Source: JALHOP01 sp964484195
GTDB lineage: Bacteria > Myxococcota > XYA12-FULL-58-9 > JALHOP01
NCBI GenBank assembly: GCA_964484195.1
Contig: CAZAER010000016.1
Location: forward strand, 1-64,000
DNA length: 64,000 bases
Direction: 5' to 3'
The translations under genes and the position numbers were made by a program. This document shows, one piece after another, positions 33,344 through 40,619 of this stretch. Numbering within the stretch: position 1 is the first letter of the stretch; every line of letters begins with the position of its first letter. Under the pieces are notes generated by a model that saw only the letters and a program-made list of their open reading frames with translations, was not told where the DNA came from and made no database searches.

Positions 33344-33690
33344 GCCTTTAGAGAGAGCATCAACCGTGCCCGCGTGAAGAGCCGCGAAAAGTCGAGGGTT
33401 GGAACACGCGTGCACCGGCCTGGAACAGTCACCCTGTGCCGGCACGGAACGTTTTGGGTCAGGCCCACGACGATCACCATGTGGGGACCTCCACCCACCT
33501 CGCCGCAACGATTTCACAGACCGCTTTAGCGGACAATATCGCGCATCACGAACGTCGTGCGGGCGCCAGAATATCGACTCGCGTACGCACCGACAACGCG
33601 TCGCGCGCGAACGGCCTCCATGTGATGACCATCACTTACCCGACCCCCTCTCATGCCCGAAGAAGGAGCTACACAAGCCGGAGTGTCCCC
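33344..33690. other. Intergenic region before first paralogous secreted-protein gene
   Basis: 347 bases without a convincing gene; an open plus-strand frame crosses it but lacks a ribosome site and coding character. It contains a CRP-like palindrome (33621-33636, separate entry) and a GGAG ribosome site before the GTG at 33691. Otherwise nothing recognised. Confidence 0.5.
33621..33636. promoter_or_regulatory. CRP/FNR-family-like site, copy 1
   Basis: TGTGA-N6-TCACT. Its centre is about 62 bases before the GTG start of the secreted-protein gene at 33691. The matching paralogue at 35003 has a similar site at almost the same distance. The position supports the GTG 33691 start, since an upstream ATG at 33625 would lie inside the site. 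Confidence 0.5.
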
Positions 33691-34185
33691 GTGGAGAACG
33701 CAACTCAGACCAGTACGTCCGTAGGTCTCATTGTCCTGGTACCCGAAGTGGACTCAGCCCGAACCGTCCGCTTCACGCTCGACGAGCTCTTTCGCCACGC
33801 GGAAGCCGCGGTGATCGGCGAAGTGCAAGGCGTCGTCACCAGCAACGGCCGGCGCTTCGCCGACATCCACGTACACCGAGTGCTGAAGGGCGACGTCGAC
33901 CCCGTCATCCGCGTCATCGCCGAGTCGACGTGGCGTCTCGATGCGAGCGAAGGCCTCGAGCCGGGCTCGCGCATCGTCCTGTTCCTCGGCAAGCGCGAGG
34001 CACAGCCGCCGCAAGCACTGCCGCTCAATCGCGGCTACATGCCGTTCGCCGGCCGCGAAAACGTACGACGTCTCGGCGGTGTGACGCAGCTCCCTGCGTC
34101 CATCGCCGAGGAAGTGCAGCGCCAAGACCTGCAGGCGGTGTTGACCACCGAAGTGTTCGCCCGTTACCTCGCGACGCTCGACTGA
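33691..34185 (+). CDS. Secreted protein of unknown function, paralogue 1
   Basis: 164 residues. Hydrophobic N-terminus (SVGLIVLVPEVDSA) is a short signal sequence, though the GTG-encoded start lacks the usual basic residues. Mature domain: VTLDEL-like FTLDELFRHAEAAVIGEV, then VHRVLKGDVDP, VIAESTWR and RIVLFLGKRE. This 'VVxGxV ... VxRVLKG ... LFLG' plan occurs in many secreted bacterial proteins and recalls NTR/TIMP-like OB folds; I do not recognise a function. It aligns end to end with the gene at 35003-35500. Start chosen from GGAG and from the CRP-like site upstream. Confidence 0.75.
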   Translation: MENATQTSTSVGLIVLVPEVDSARTVRFTLDELFRHAEAAVIGEVQGVVTSNGRRFADIHVHRVLKGDVDPVIRVIAESTWRLDASEGLEPGSRIVLFLGKREAQPPQALPLNRGYMPFAGRENVRRLGGVTQLPASIAEEVQRQDLQAVLTTEVFARYLATLD

Positions 34186-34192
34186 CGCAGGC

Positions 34193-34894
34193 TCACTTCG
34201 AGATCACGACATCCCGTTCGACGCCGTCGCGGCGCAAGTGGACCGTCGCTCGACTCTTCTCGCGCAGCGCCGCAAGCACACGGTCTCCCCTGACCCGCTC
34301 GCCGTCGATGAGCAAGATGGTGTCCCCGGGCTTCAAGCCCGAGCGCGCCGCGGGGCTGCCATCACAGGCATAGCTCACATCGTTGAGCTCCATGTTCATC
34401 AGGTCGTCGTCGTTGTCGGGCTTCATCTTGGTGAGGAGCACGCCCCAGCGGCCCGGCTCGAGAACCGAGCACATGTGCTTGTCGAGGACGCGTTTGCCCG
34501 CGGGCGACAGCTTCCCTACGCGTGACTGTTGCTCCGCCAAAGCGAATGCCGTGCGGTCGCTGGCAGACTCGAGCTTCGCCTCGCTGATCGCGGCTGCCTC
34601 CGCTGGAAAGTGCTCCCACAACAGGCGCGCCGCGAGCTTGCCGTCGTGCTCACCCATACGGCCGTCGATGGCGCCGACGAGCAGCGGCATGAGCCAGTGG
34701 TCGGCGCTCGTCATCCGTCGCGTCGCGAAGAACAAGCCCTCTTTCTCGTCGCTCTCGAGTGTCTGTTCGATGAAGGCGCTTCGCGTCGCCTCGCTCCCCT
34801 GACGCGCCTGCTCGAAGTCGATATGCGCCACAGGGCCGCGCTCGCAGCCCAACAGGGCAACCAGAGCGGCGGCTGAGAGGCGTCGGCAGGGCAT
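34193..34894 (-). CDS. PDZ-domain lipoprotein
   Basis: 233 residues. Signal peptide with lipobox ALLGC (Cys17). Helical middle (~25-150). C-terminal PDZ domain from ~170 (GSPAARSGLKPGDTILLIDG, the usual carboxylate-binding turn). No Ser protease domain, so it is not HtrA-like in activity; it may bind the C-termini of envelope proteins. It lies between and opposite to two paralogous secreted-protein genes; its 5' end faces paralogue 2 across a 108-base shared region with a CRP-like palindrome. Confidence 0.82.
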   Translation of the reverse strand: MPCRRLSAAALVALLGCERGPVAHIDFEQARQGSEATRSAFIEQTLESDEKEGLFFATRRMTSADHWLMPLLVGAIDGRMGEHDGKLAARLLWEHFPAEAAAISEAKLESASDRTAFALAEQQSRVGKLSPAGKRVLDKHMCSVLEPGRWGVLLTKMKPDNDDDLMNMELNDVSYACDGSPAARSGLKPGDTILLIDGERVRGDRVLAALREKSRATVHLRRDGVERDVVISK

Positions 34895-34928
34895 GTGGGG
34901 GCAGTCATCTCATCGTGGCGGCGATCGG

Positions 34929-34950
34929 AAATGTGACGCAGCTCACGTTT
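34929..34950. promoter_or_regulatory. CRP/FNR-family-like palindrome, copy 2
   Basis: AAATGTGACGCAGCTCACGTTT: AAATGTGA-N6-TCACGTTT, very close to the E. coli CRP consensus layout. Centre about 63 bases before ATG 35003 and about 45 bases before the oppositely directed PDZ lipoprotein start. It could therefore control both genes. Regulator unknown; no CRP/FNR gene with a DNA-binding domain is present in the window. Confidence 0.62.
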
Positions 34951-35002
34951 CCCACTCTGTCAGGGTCAATCGACTAACGGAGCATTCACGGAGGGTTTGG
35001 CC

Positions 35003-35500
35003 ATGCAACGCACCACCGCGTCGTCCGTTGGTCTCATCGTGCTCGTTCCTGGGCTCGCATCGGCGAGAGGCGTCAGCGTCACCCTGGACGAGCTCTACAA
35101 ACACGCCGAGGCCGTCGTCATCGGCGAGGTCGCCGGGGTGGTCATCGTCAACGGGCACCGCTACGCGGACATCCAGGTCGAGCGCATCTTGAAAGGTGAG
35201 GTCGAGCCGACCGTACGGGTCATCGCCGAGTCGACCTGGCGCTGCGATGTCAGCAACGCCGTGCAAGCGGGCGCGCGCGTCGTGTTGTTTCTCGGGAAGC
35301 GCGACCCAAAGTATCTCGGCGCACATGCCATCGAGCACGCTGGCAGGGGTTATTTCCCCTTCATGGGCCGCGAGCACGTGCGCTTGTTGAGCAACGACGT
35401 GGAGCTTCCTACCGCCATCGCGGACGAAGTCAAACGCCGGGACCGCCAGGCGATCCTCACCACCGACGTGTTCGTGCGCTACCTATCGACGATCGACTAG
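35003..35500 (+). CDS. Secreted protein of unknown function, paralogue 2
   Basis: 165 residues. Clear signal peptide (MQRTTASSVGLIVLVPGLASA). The mature domain aligns with paralogue 1: VTLDELYKHAEAVVIGEV, VERILKGEVEP, VIAESTWRCDV and RVVLFLGKRD. Ribosome site GAGGG 7 bases before ATG. The same gene order, site and spacing as paralogue 1 suggest duplication of gene plus promoter, with the PDZ lipoprotein between them. Function unknown; extracytoplasmic. Confidence 0.8.
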   Translation: MQRTTASSVGLIVLVPGLASARGVSVTLDELYKHAEAVVIGEVAGVVIVNGHRYADIQVERILKGEVEPTVRVIAESTWRCDVSNAVQAGARVVLFLGKRDPKYLGAHAIEHAGRGYFPFMGREHVRLLSNDVELPTAIADEVKRRDRQAILTTDVFVRYLSTID

Positions 35501-35950
35501 CTAGCGCTCGCCCGATTCGTCTTCGGCCATCGCCTCGACCCAGCCCTCGATGCGCTGGCTCAAGCGCTCGAGCTGCTCGTCGGAGAGCCTGCGGAGAGCA
35601 TTGACGATGCGGTGCTCGGCGGACGAAAGGCGCGTCGTGTACATCTCGTACTCGGCGGTCTCGACCTCGCCTGCTTCGTTGCGGTGGTAACTGATGATCG
35701 ATTCGCGGAGCCACTCGGGCGCGCGCTGGGCATAGGCAAGACGTTGGACGTATTCGATGTCCGCTATCGCGAAGATCTGGCAGAGCTTGGCGGCGACTTC
35801 CGCCGATGGCTGCGATAAACGCAGCTCCCACTGACCAATGTAGCCCGGTGAGACGTGCAGGGCTTTGGCCATGGCGCGCTGGCTCATGCGGTGCTTGCGC
35901 CGAATGGCTTTCACCAAATCGGAGAAGCGTTGATACGTGCGCGGATCCAT
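35501..35950 (-). CDS. XRE-family transcriptional regulator
   Basis: 149 residues. N-terminal lambda-repressor-like helix-turn-helix (about 5-62), with MSQRAMAKALHVSPGYIGQW as helices 2-3. The C-terminal ~85 residues are helical and acidic (AMAEDESGER end). Start: ATG 35950 with GGGGAG upstream; the longer frame to 36220 overlaps RNase R and is Arg-rich. Not phage-associated here. Stops adjacent to and convergent with paralogue 2. Upstream DNA (36000-36040) is AT-rich and probably holds its promoter. Confidence 0.85.
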   Translation of the reverse strand: MDPRTYQRFSDLVKAIRRKHRMSQRAMAKALHVSPGYIGQWELRLSQPSAEVAAKLCQIFAIADIEYVQRLAYAQRAPEWLRESIISYHRNEAGEVETAEYEMYTTRLSSAEHRIVNALRRLSDEQLERLSQRIEGWVEAMAEDESGER

Positions 35951-36055
35951 CACTTGAGACACTCCCCGGGGGGCCGCGCGCCTCGGGCGCGGTAGTCGTA
36001 GCTTAATACTTCGTGTGCAAAAGTAAAGGCCCGCAAAGCCCAGCAATTTCGAACA

Positions 36056-36073
36056 GTTGAGACGGATCTCAAC
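36056..36073 (-). terminator. Hairpin at the end of rnr
   Basis: Perfect arms GTTGAGA and TCTCAAC with a 4-base loop, overlapping the RNase R stop codon. No T-run follows in the gene's direction, so terminator function is uncertain. Confidence 0.4.
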
Positions 36074-38702
36074 GTCGCCCGCGAGGTCCCCTGCCACCGG
36101 GACGTCCACTTGGCTTGCCTCCGCTCGCGCGCTTGTTACGTCGCGGGGGACGGCCGTCCGACGGAGCGCTGTCATTCTTGCGAGCGCCTCTCTGACTCGA
36201 ACGGCTGGCATAGGGGTCACTCATGTCGGTCATGCCAAAGCGGCCAGGCCGAGGACGCTCACGTTCGTTGTCGCGCTGACCAATGCGCTCGCGCATTTCT
36301 TCCCAACGCTTCGGCCGCACCGGCTCGGCGGGGGGCGACAGGAACTGCTCTTCCCAAGAGCGCGGGCGCTTCGGCTGCTCGCCGTTCGGCGGGCGGTGAT
36401 CGGCGTTCGGCTCTCGGCGATCGGCATTCGGCGATCGGTGGTCGGCCATCGGCTCTCGGCGATCGGGGCTCGGCCGCCGGAATTCGGGGTTCGCCGCGCG
36501 CGTCTCCTCTTTCACCCGCCGCAGCGAATCCGAATGTCGCTCCTGACGCTCCGAAACGCGCTCCTGGCGCTGTGCTGGCCGACGCTCCTCGAAGCGTCCA
36601 CGGCGACGGTCGCCCTGACTCTCCTCCGGCGGACTGCGGAGCTTCGCCTTCACCTGACGCTCCTCGTCGCGGTCGCGGCGCCAGCCCATCTGCTTCTTCG
36701 ACTTGAAGCGTTCCTTGCCCTGCTCCGCTATCGCGAAGTCGATCTGCCGGCGTTTCATGTTCACGCCGGTCAGCTGCACCTCGAGACGCTCGCCGAGCTG
36801 AATCTTCGTCTTGGTGCGGCGCGAGAACAACATCTGATCGTCTTCGATGTACTCGAAGTATCCGCGATAGTGGTGTGAGAGCGCCTCCATCGGCACCAGA
36901 CCATCGACGAAGAGCTCGACCGGGCGTACGAAGGCGCCGGCTGGGTGCACGCCCATGACCTGCGCCGTCATGTCTTCACCGACGTGTTTCATGGCGATCT
37001 GACAGGCCATGAGCTGGGTGACGCCGCGCTCGCCTTCCATCGCCTTGCGCTCTTGCTGCGAGCAGTGCTGGCCCAGGGCATCGAGGTTTTGCAGCTTCCC
37101 CTGCCCCGCCCACAGCGCCTTGAGGGCGCGGTGCACCACGAGGTCGGGGTAGCGGCGGATCGGCGACGTGAAGTGCGCGTACGCCTGTGATGCGAGGCCG
37201 TAGTGCCCGAGGTTTTCCGGGCCGTAGCGCGCTTGCTGCATCATGCGCAGCACCAGCGACTGCACGACGCTCGCCGCCGGATGACTGCGCATCCTGACGA
37301 TGAACTTCTGCAGCACTTTGGGCTCGCGCGCTGCTTCGGGATCGAAGTCGATGCCGAGCTTCGCCGCCCAGCGCACCAGGAGCTCGAGCTTCACCGGATC
37401 GGGCGAGTCGTGGACGCGGAAGAGCGCCGGCCAGTCCTTGCCGATGAGGTACTCGGCGACCGCCTCGTTGGCGGCGACCATCAAGTCTTCGATCAAGCGG
37501 TGGGCCTCGAGGCGCGGGCGCTGCACGATGTCGGCGGCGGCTCCGTCGGGTCCCATCTGGATGCGCGACTCGGGGATCTCGAAGTCGATGGCGCCACGGC
37601 GCGAGCGCTGAGCCCGCAACCAGCGCGCCGGGATCACCAGCTTGTGGATGAGCTCGGTTTGCGGGTGCTTCGGTCCACTGATGCCGACGTCTTTCGCGTC
37701 GAGCACCTCTTGCACGATGTTGTAGGTGAGGCGCGCCGCGCTATCGATGAGCGACGGGTAGACCTGCACGTTGGTCATCGTGCCTTCGGCGTCGACCAAG
37801 AACTCCGCCGTCATGGTGAGGCGCGGCAGGTTCGGGCGCAGCGAGCACAGGTCGTTCGACAAGCGCTCTGGCAGCATGGGCAACACGCGGTCGGGGAAGT
37901 AGACGCTGGTGGCGCGGGCGCGCGCCGCGTCGTCGAGAGCCGTGCCTTCGCGGACGTAGTGCGAAACGTCGGCGATCGACACCCATACGCGATAGCGGTC
38001 ACCTTCCGGTCGCGCCGAGACCGCGTCGTCGAAGTCGCGCGCATCTTCGCCGTCGATGGTGACGTGCGGCACGCCACGCAGATCGATGCGTCCGTCGACT
38101 AGGACCTTCGTGGGCTCGACCTGCGGGAACTTCGCGACCTCGGCGTCGACGGCGGCGTCGAACTCGCGCGGCCACTTGGTGGCCCGGATGGCCATCTCGA
38201 CCTGGACCTTGGGATCTTGGGGATCGCCCAGGACCTTCTCGACGCGTGCAATCGATGCGCCTTCGGCTTCGCCTTCGCGGAGAATACGCGCTTCGACGGC
38301 GTCGCCGTCTTTGGCGTCGCCGAGCTCTTCCGGTGGCACCACCAGGGCGCTCGAGCCGTCATCGGGCAACAGATAGGTGAAGCGCGCCTGGCGTCGTAGC
38401 ACTCCGACCACGGTGCCGGACCGCGACGGTCCACGCTCGACGATGCGCCCCCGCACCCTGCCCTTGCGGCCGACGCCGAGCTCGACGGTGACCACATCGC
38501 CATCGCGGACACCGACGATCTCTTCCGGAGGCAGGAAGACGTTGGGTGTGCCACGCACTTCGGCAAGGAGCTTGGCGCTGCCGTCGCCGTTCATGCGCAC
38601 GGTTCCGCGGACGCGCTTGAGCGCCGGTTTCTCGGGCTCGCCTCGTCGGCGTTTGGGATGACGTTTACTTCGTTGCGAGCCGGTGGGTCGTGCCATAGGC
38701 AT
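36069..38702 (-). CDS. rnr: Ribonuclease R (RNB-family 3'-5' exoribonuclease)
   Basis: 877 residues. N-terminal OB/cold-shock region (35-140), RNB catalytic domain from ~205 with the metal-binding cluster DGEDARDFDDAV (218-229), a C-terminal S1 domain (~600-670), then a long basic tail (~680-877). The tail is Arg/Lys/Glu/Gln/Gly-rich and includes a 14-residue tandem unit (36381-36464). Degrades structured RNA to mono- and dinucleotides. ATG 38702, divergent from the HDAC-like gene 37 bases away. Confidence 0.95.
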   Translation of the reverse strand: MPMARPTGSQRSKRHPKRRRGEPEKPALKRVRGTVRMNGDGSAKLLAEVRGTPNVFLPPEEIVGVRDGDVVTVELGVGRKGRVRGRIVERGPSRSGTVVGVLRRQARFTYLLPDDGSSALVVPPEELGDAKDGDAVEARILREGEAEGASIARVEKVLGDPQDPKVQVEMAIRATKWPREFDAAVDAEVAKFPQVEPTKVLVDGRIDLRGVPHVTIDGEDARDFDDAVSARPEGDRYRVWVSIADVSHYVREGTALDDAARARATSVYFPDRVLPMLPERLSNDLCSLRPNLPRLTMTAEFLVDAEGTMTNVQVYPSLIDSAARLTYNIVQEVLDAKDVGISGPKHPQTELIHKLVIPARWLRAQRSRRGAIDFEIPESRIQMGPDGAAADIVQRPRLEAHRLIEDLMVAANEAVAEYLIGKDWPALFRVHDSPDPVKLELLVRWAAKLGIDFDPEAAREPKVLQKFIVRMRSHPAASVVQSLVLRMMQQARYGPENLGHYGLASQAYAHFTSPIRRYPDLVVHRALKALWAGQGKLQNLDALGQHCSQQERKAMEGERGVTQLMACQIAMKHVGEDMTAQVMGVHPAGAFVRPVELFVDGLVPMEALSHHYRGYFEYIEDDQMLFSRRTKTKIQLGERLEVQLTGVNMKRRQIDFAIAEQGKERFKSKKQMGWRRDRDEERQVKAKLRSPPEESQGDRRRGRFEERRPAQRQERVSERQERHSDSLRRVKEETRAANPEFRRPSPDRREPMADHRSPNADRREPNADHRPPNGEQPKRPRSWEEQFLSPPAEPVRPKRWEEMRERIGQRDNERERPRPGRFGMTDMSDPYASRSSQRGARKNDSAPSDGRPPRRNKRASGGKPSGRPGGRGPRGRR
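36381..36464. repeat. Two tandem 42-bp units inside rnr tail
   Basis: Encodes DRREPMADHRSPNA then DRREPNADHRPPNG. The units differ at 7 of 42 bases by direct comparison, in frame, within the disordered basic tail of RNase R. Likely an internal duplication that could expand or contract between strains. Confidence 0.75.
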
Positions 38703-38739
38703 CTAGAATCTAGGTTCGTTCGTGACGTGAAGGCAACGT

Positions 38740-40605
38740 ATGTGGATTTGGCGCGATCGTTACAAAGCCCACAGCCGTCTCGGCCGCGACATCGGACTTT
38801 GGTTCCACCCCGACTACTCGGCCCACGCGCTCGACGACGCCCAGCTCATTCCCAATGTGCAGCTGGACCGTAGCGACCGGGTCCTCGACCGGCTCACCGA
38901 CCGAGGCCTGGTGCGCATGGCGGACGTGCGCATCCCGCCGCTCGCATCCATCGAGGAGCTGGCCTGGGTCCACGACCGCGACTACCTCGATGCCAGCGTC
39001 ACCCCGGAGACCCTGGCGCACATCTTCGGCATCCCTCCCGAGGCAGTCGACGTCGACATCATGGTGCAGGCGCAGCGCCGTGTCGTCGGCGGCACCATCG
39101 CGGCGGCCGTGGCGGTAAGCACCGGGGAGCGCGCGGTCGGCATCAACTTGGGGGGCGGCTTCCATCACGCGCGGCCCAATCAAGGCGCGGGCTTCTGCAT
39201 CTACAACGACATCGCGGTGGCCATCGCTCGTGTCCGCCGGAGCGGATACACGAAACCCATCGCCATCGTCGACCTCGACTTCCACCAGGGTGACGGCAAC
39301 CTCGACACCTTCGCCGAAGATCCCACGGTGCTCACCTACTCGTTGCACGGCGCCGCCTGGAAGGAGCGCGAAGCGCTGGCCAACACCGACGTGCAATTGC
39401 CCCCACGCACCGACGACGCCGACTACCTGGCGAAGCTCCACAGCACCCTCGGCCCAGTGCTCGAGCGCCATGCTCCCGGGATGGTCTTCTACATCGCCGG
39501 CACCGATGTCCTCGCCGGCGACACGCTGGGCGACTTCTTGCTCTCACCACGTGGCGTGCTCGACCGCGACATCGCGGTCACGCAGCTCGTAAGGAAGCTC
39601 GGCGCCGGATTGGTCGTCACCATGGGCGGCGGTTACAGCGGCGGTGCCTGGCAGGCGACAGCCAATTACGTGCGCTGGCTGCTCACCGACGACAAACGCG
39701 CCACCCGTCACCCCGAGCTGCCGATGCGCCGGCGCTTCCGGCAGATTTCGCGTGGCCTCGGCGCGGGCGAGCTGCAACGCGTCGACGACCACGACCTGGT
39801 GTTCACCGACGAGGACCTACAGGTCGGTCTAGGAAGGCCGCACCGCTCGCAGCTCGTCCTTGGCTACTACACCCGCCAGGGCGTCGAGTTTGCGCTCGAG
39901 AGCTTCGGCTTCTTGCCCGAGCTGCGACGACGCGGCTTCCACGACCTGCGCATCGAAGGCCTCCATCACGACCCCGCCACCATGCGCATCTTCGGACGTG
40001 CCGAGGGCCGCCCCGACGAGCTTCTGCTCACCGAGCTCATCGTCCGCAAAGCCACCATCGATGCGCCCCCTAGCCTCGAGGGCGCGGCGACCATCGACGC
40101 GCTGATGATCGAATGGCTGCTCTTGCAGAACCCGACGCGCACCTTCGCGCCGGGACGTCCCAGGCTCCCCGGCCAGCATCATCCCGGCCTCGGGCTCGCG
40201 GGCTTGATGCAGGAGATCTTGATCCGCGTCGCGGCGCGCTTGCGCCTCGAAGGTCTGCTATCGCGGCCATCGCACTACCACAACGCGGCGCTCGCGGGGC
40301 CGCAATATCAGTTCCTCGACCCGCGCGTCGAAGGCCGCTTCCGTGCCATGCGGCGTGCCCTCGCTCATCTCGGCATCCCCGAGGCCACCGCCCTGGTCGA
40401 AGCCGGTGACCTACGCGACTCCCTCGGCAACGTCGTGCCCTGGGAGCCCGCCGACCAGATCCTGCCCACGAGCCCGCGCCTCAAAGCTTATTTCGACACC
40501 CCCGCCTTCGAGAAAGCCGCCAACGAGGCCATGAACGCGCTTGCCGGAGCCGGTTTGCTCGCGGTCGGCAAGTCAAGTCTTGTCGGCCAGGATGCACCTA
40601 AGTAA
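38740..40605 (+). CDS. Histone-deacetylase-superfamily enzyme with extra C-terminal domain
   Basis: 621 residues. Residues ~15-330 are an HDAC/AcuC-type fold: catalytic His pair H142-H143 (GGGFHHA), zinc ligands D180 and H182 (DLDFHQGDGN) and D256 (AGTD), and GGGYSGG at 296-302. These residue numbers coincide with those of human HDAC8. Residues ~340-621 form an additional domain (LVLGYYTRQGVEFALE, RIEGLHHDP, PGQHHPGLGLAG) not found in ordinary HDACs. May act on acetyl-lysine, acetylpolyamines or a sugar/lipid amide. GAAGG ribosome site before ATG 38740. Confidence 0.88.
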   Translation: MWIWRDRYKAHSRLGRDIGLWFHPDYSAHALDDAQLIPNVQLDRSDRVLDRLTDRGLVRMADVRIPPLASIEELAWVHDRDYLDASVTPETLAHIFGIPPEAVDVDIMVQAQRRVVGGTIAAAVAVSTGERAVGINLGGGFHHARPNQGAGFCIYNDIAVAIARVRRSGYTKPIAIVDLDFHQGDGNLDTFAEDPTVLTYSLHGAAWKEREALANTDVQLPPRTDDADYLAKLHSTLGPVLERHAPGMVFYIAGTDVLAGDTLGDFLLSPRGVLDRDIAVTQLVRKLGAGLVVTMGGGYSGGAWQATANYVRWLLTDDKRATRHPELPMRRRFRQISRGLGAGELQRVDDHDLVFTDEDLQVGLGRPHRSQLVLGYYTRQGVEFALESFGFLPELRRRGFHDLRIEGLHHDPATMRIFGRAEGRPDELLLTELIVRKATIDAPPSLEGAATIDALMIEWLLLQNPTRTFAPGRPRLPGQHHPGLGLAGLMQEILIRVAARLRLEGLLSRPSHYHNAALAGPQYQFLDPRVEGRFRAMRRALAHLGIPEATALVEAGDLRDSLGNVVPWEPADQILPTSPRLKAYFDTPAFEKAANEAMNALAGAGLLAVGKSSLVGQDAPK

Positions 40606-40619
40606 GACCCTTCGCCTCC

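Noticed and set aside
33625..34185. Upstream ATG start for secreted paralogue 1
   Set aside because: Would lie inside the CRP-like palindrome; GTG 33691 has a ribosome site and the same distance as in paralogue 2.
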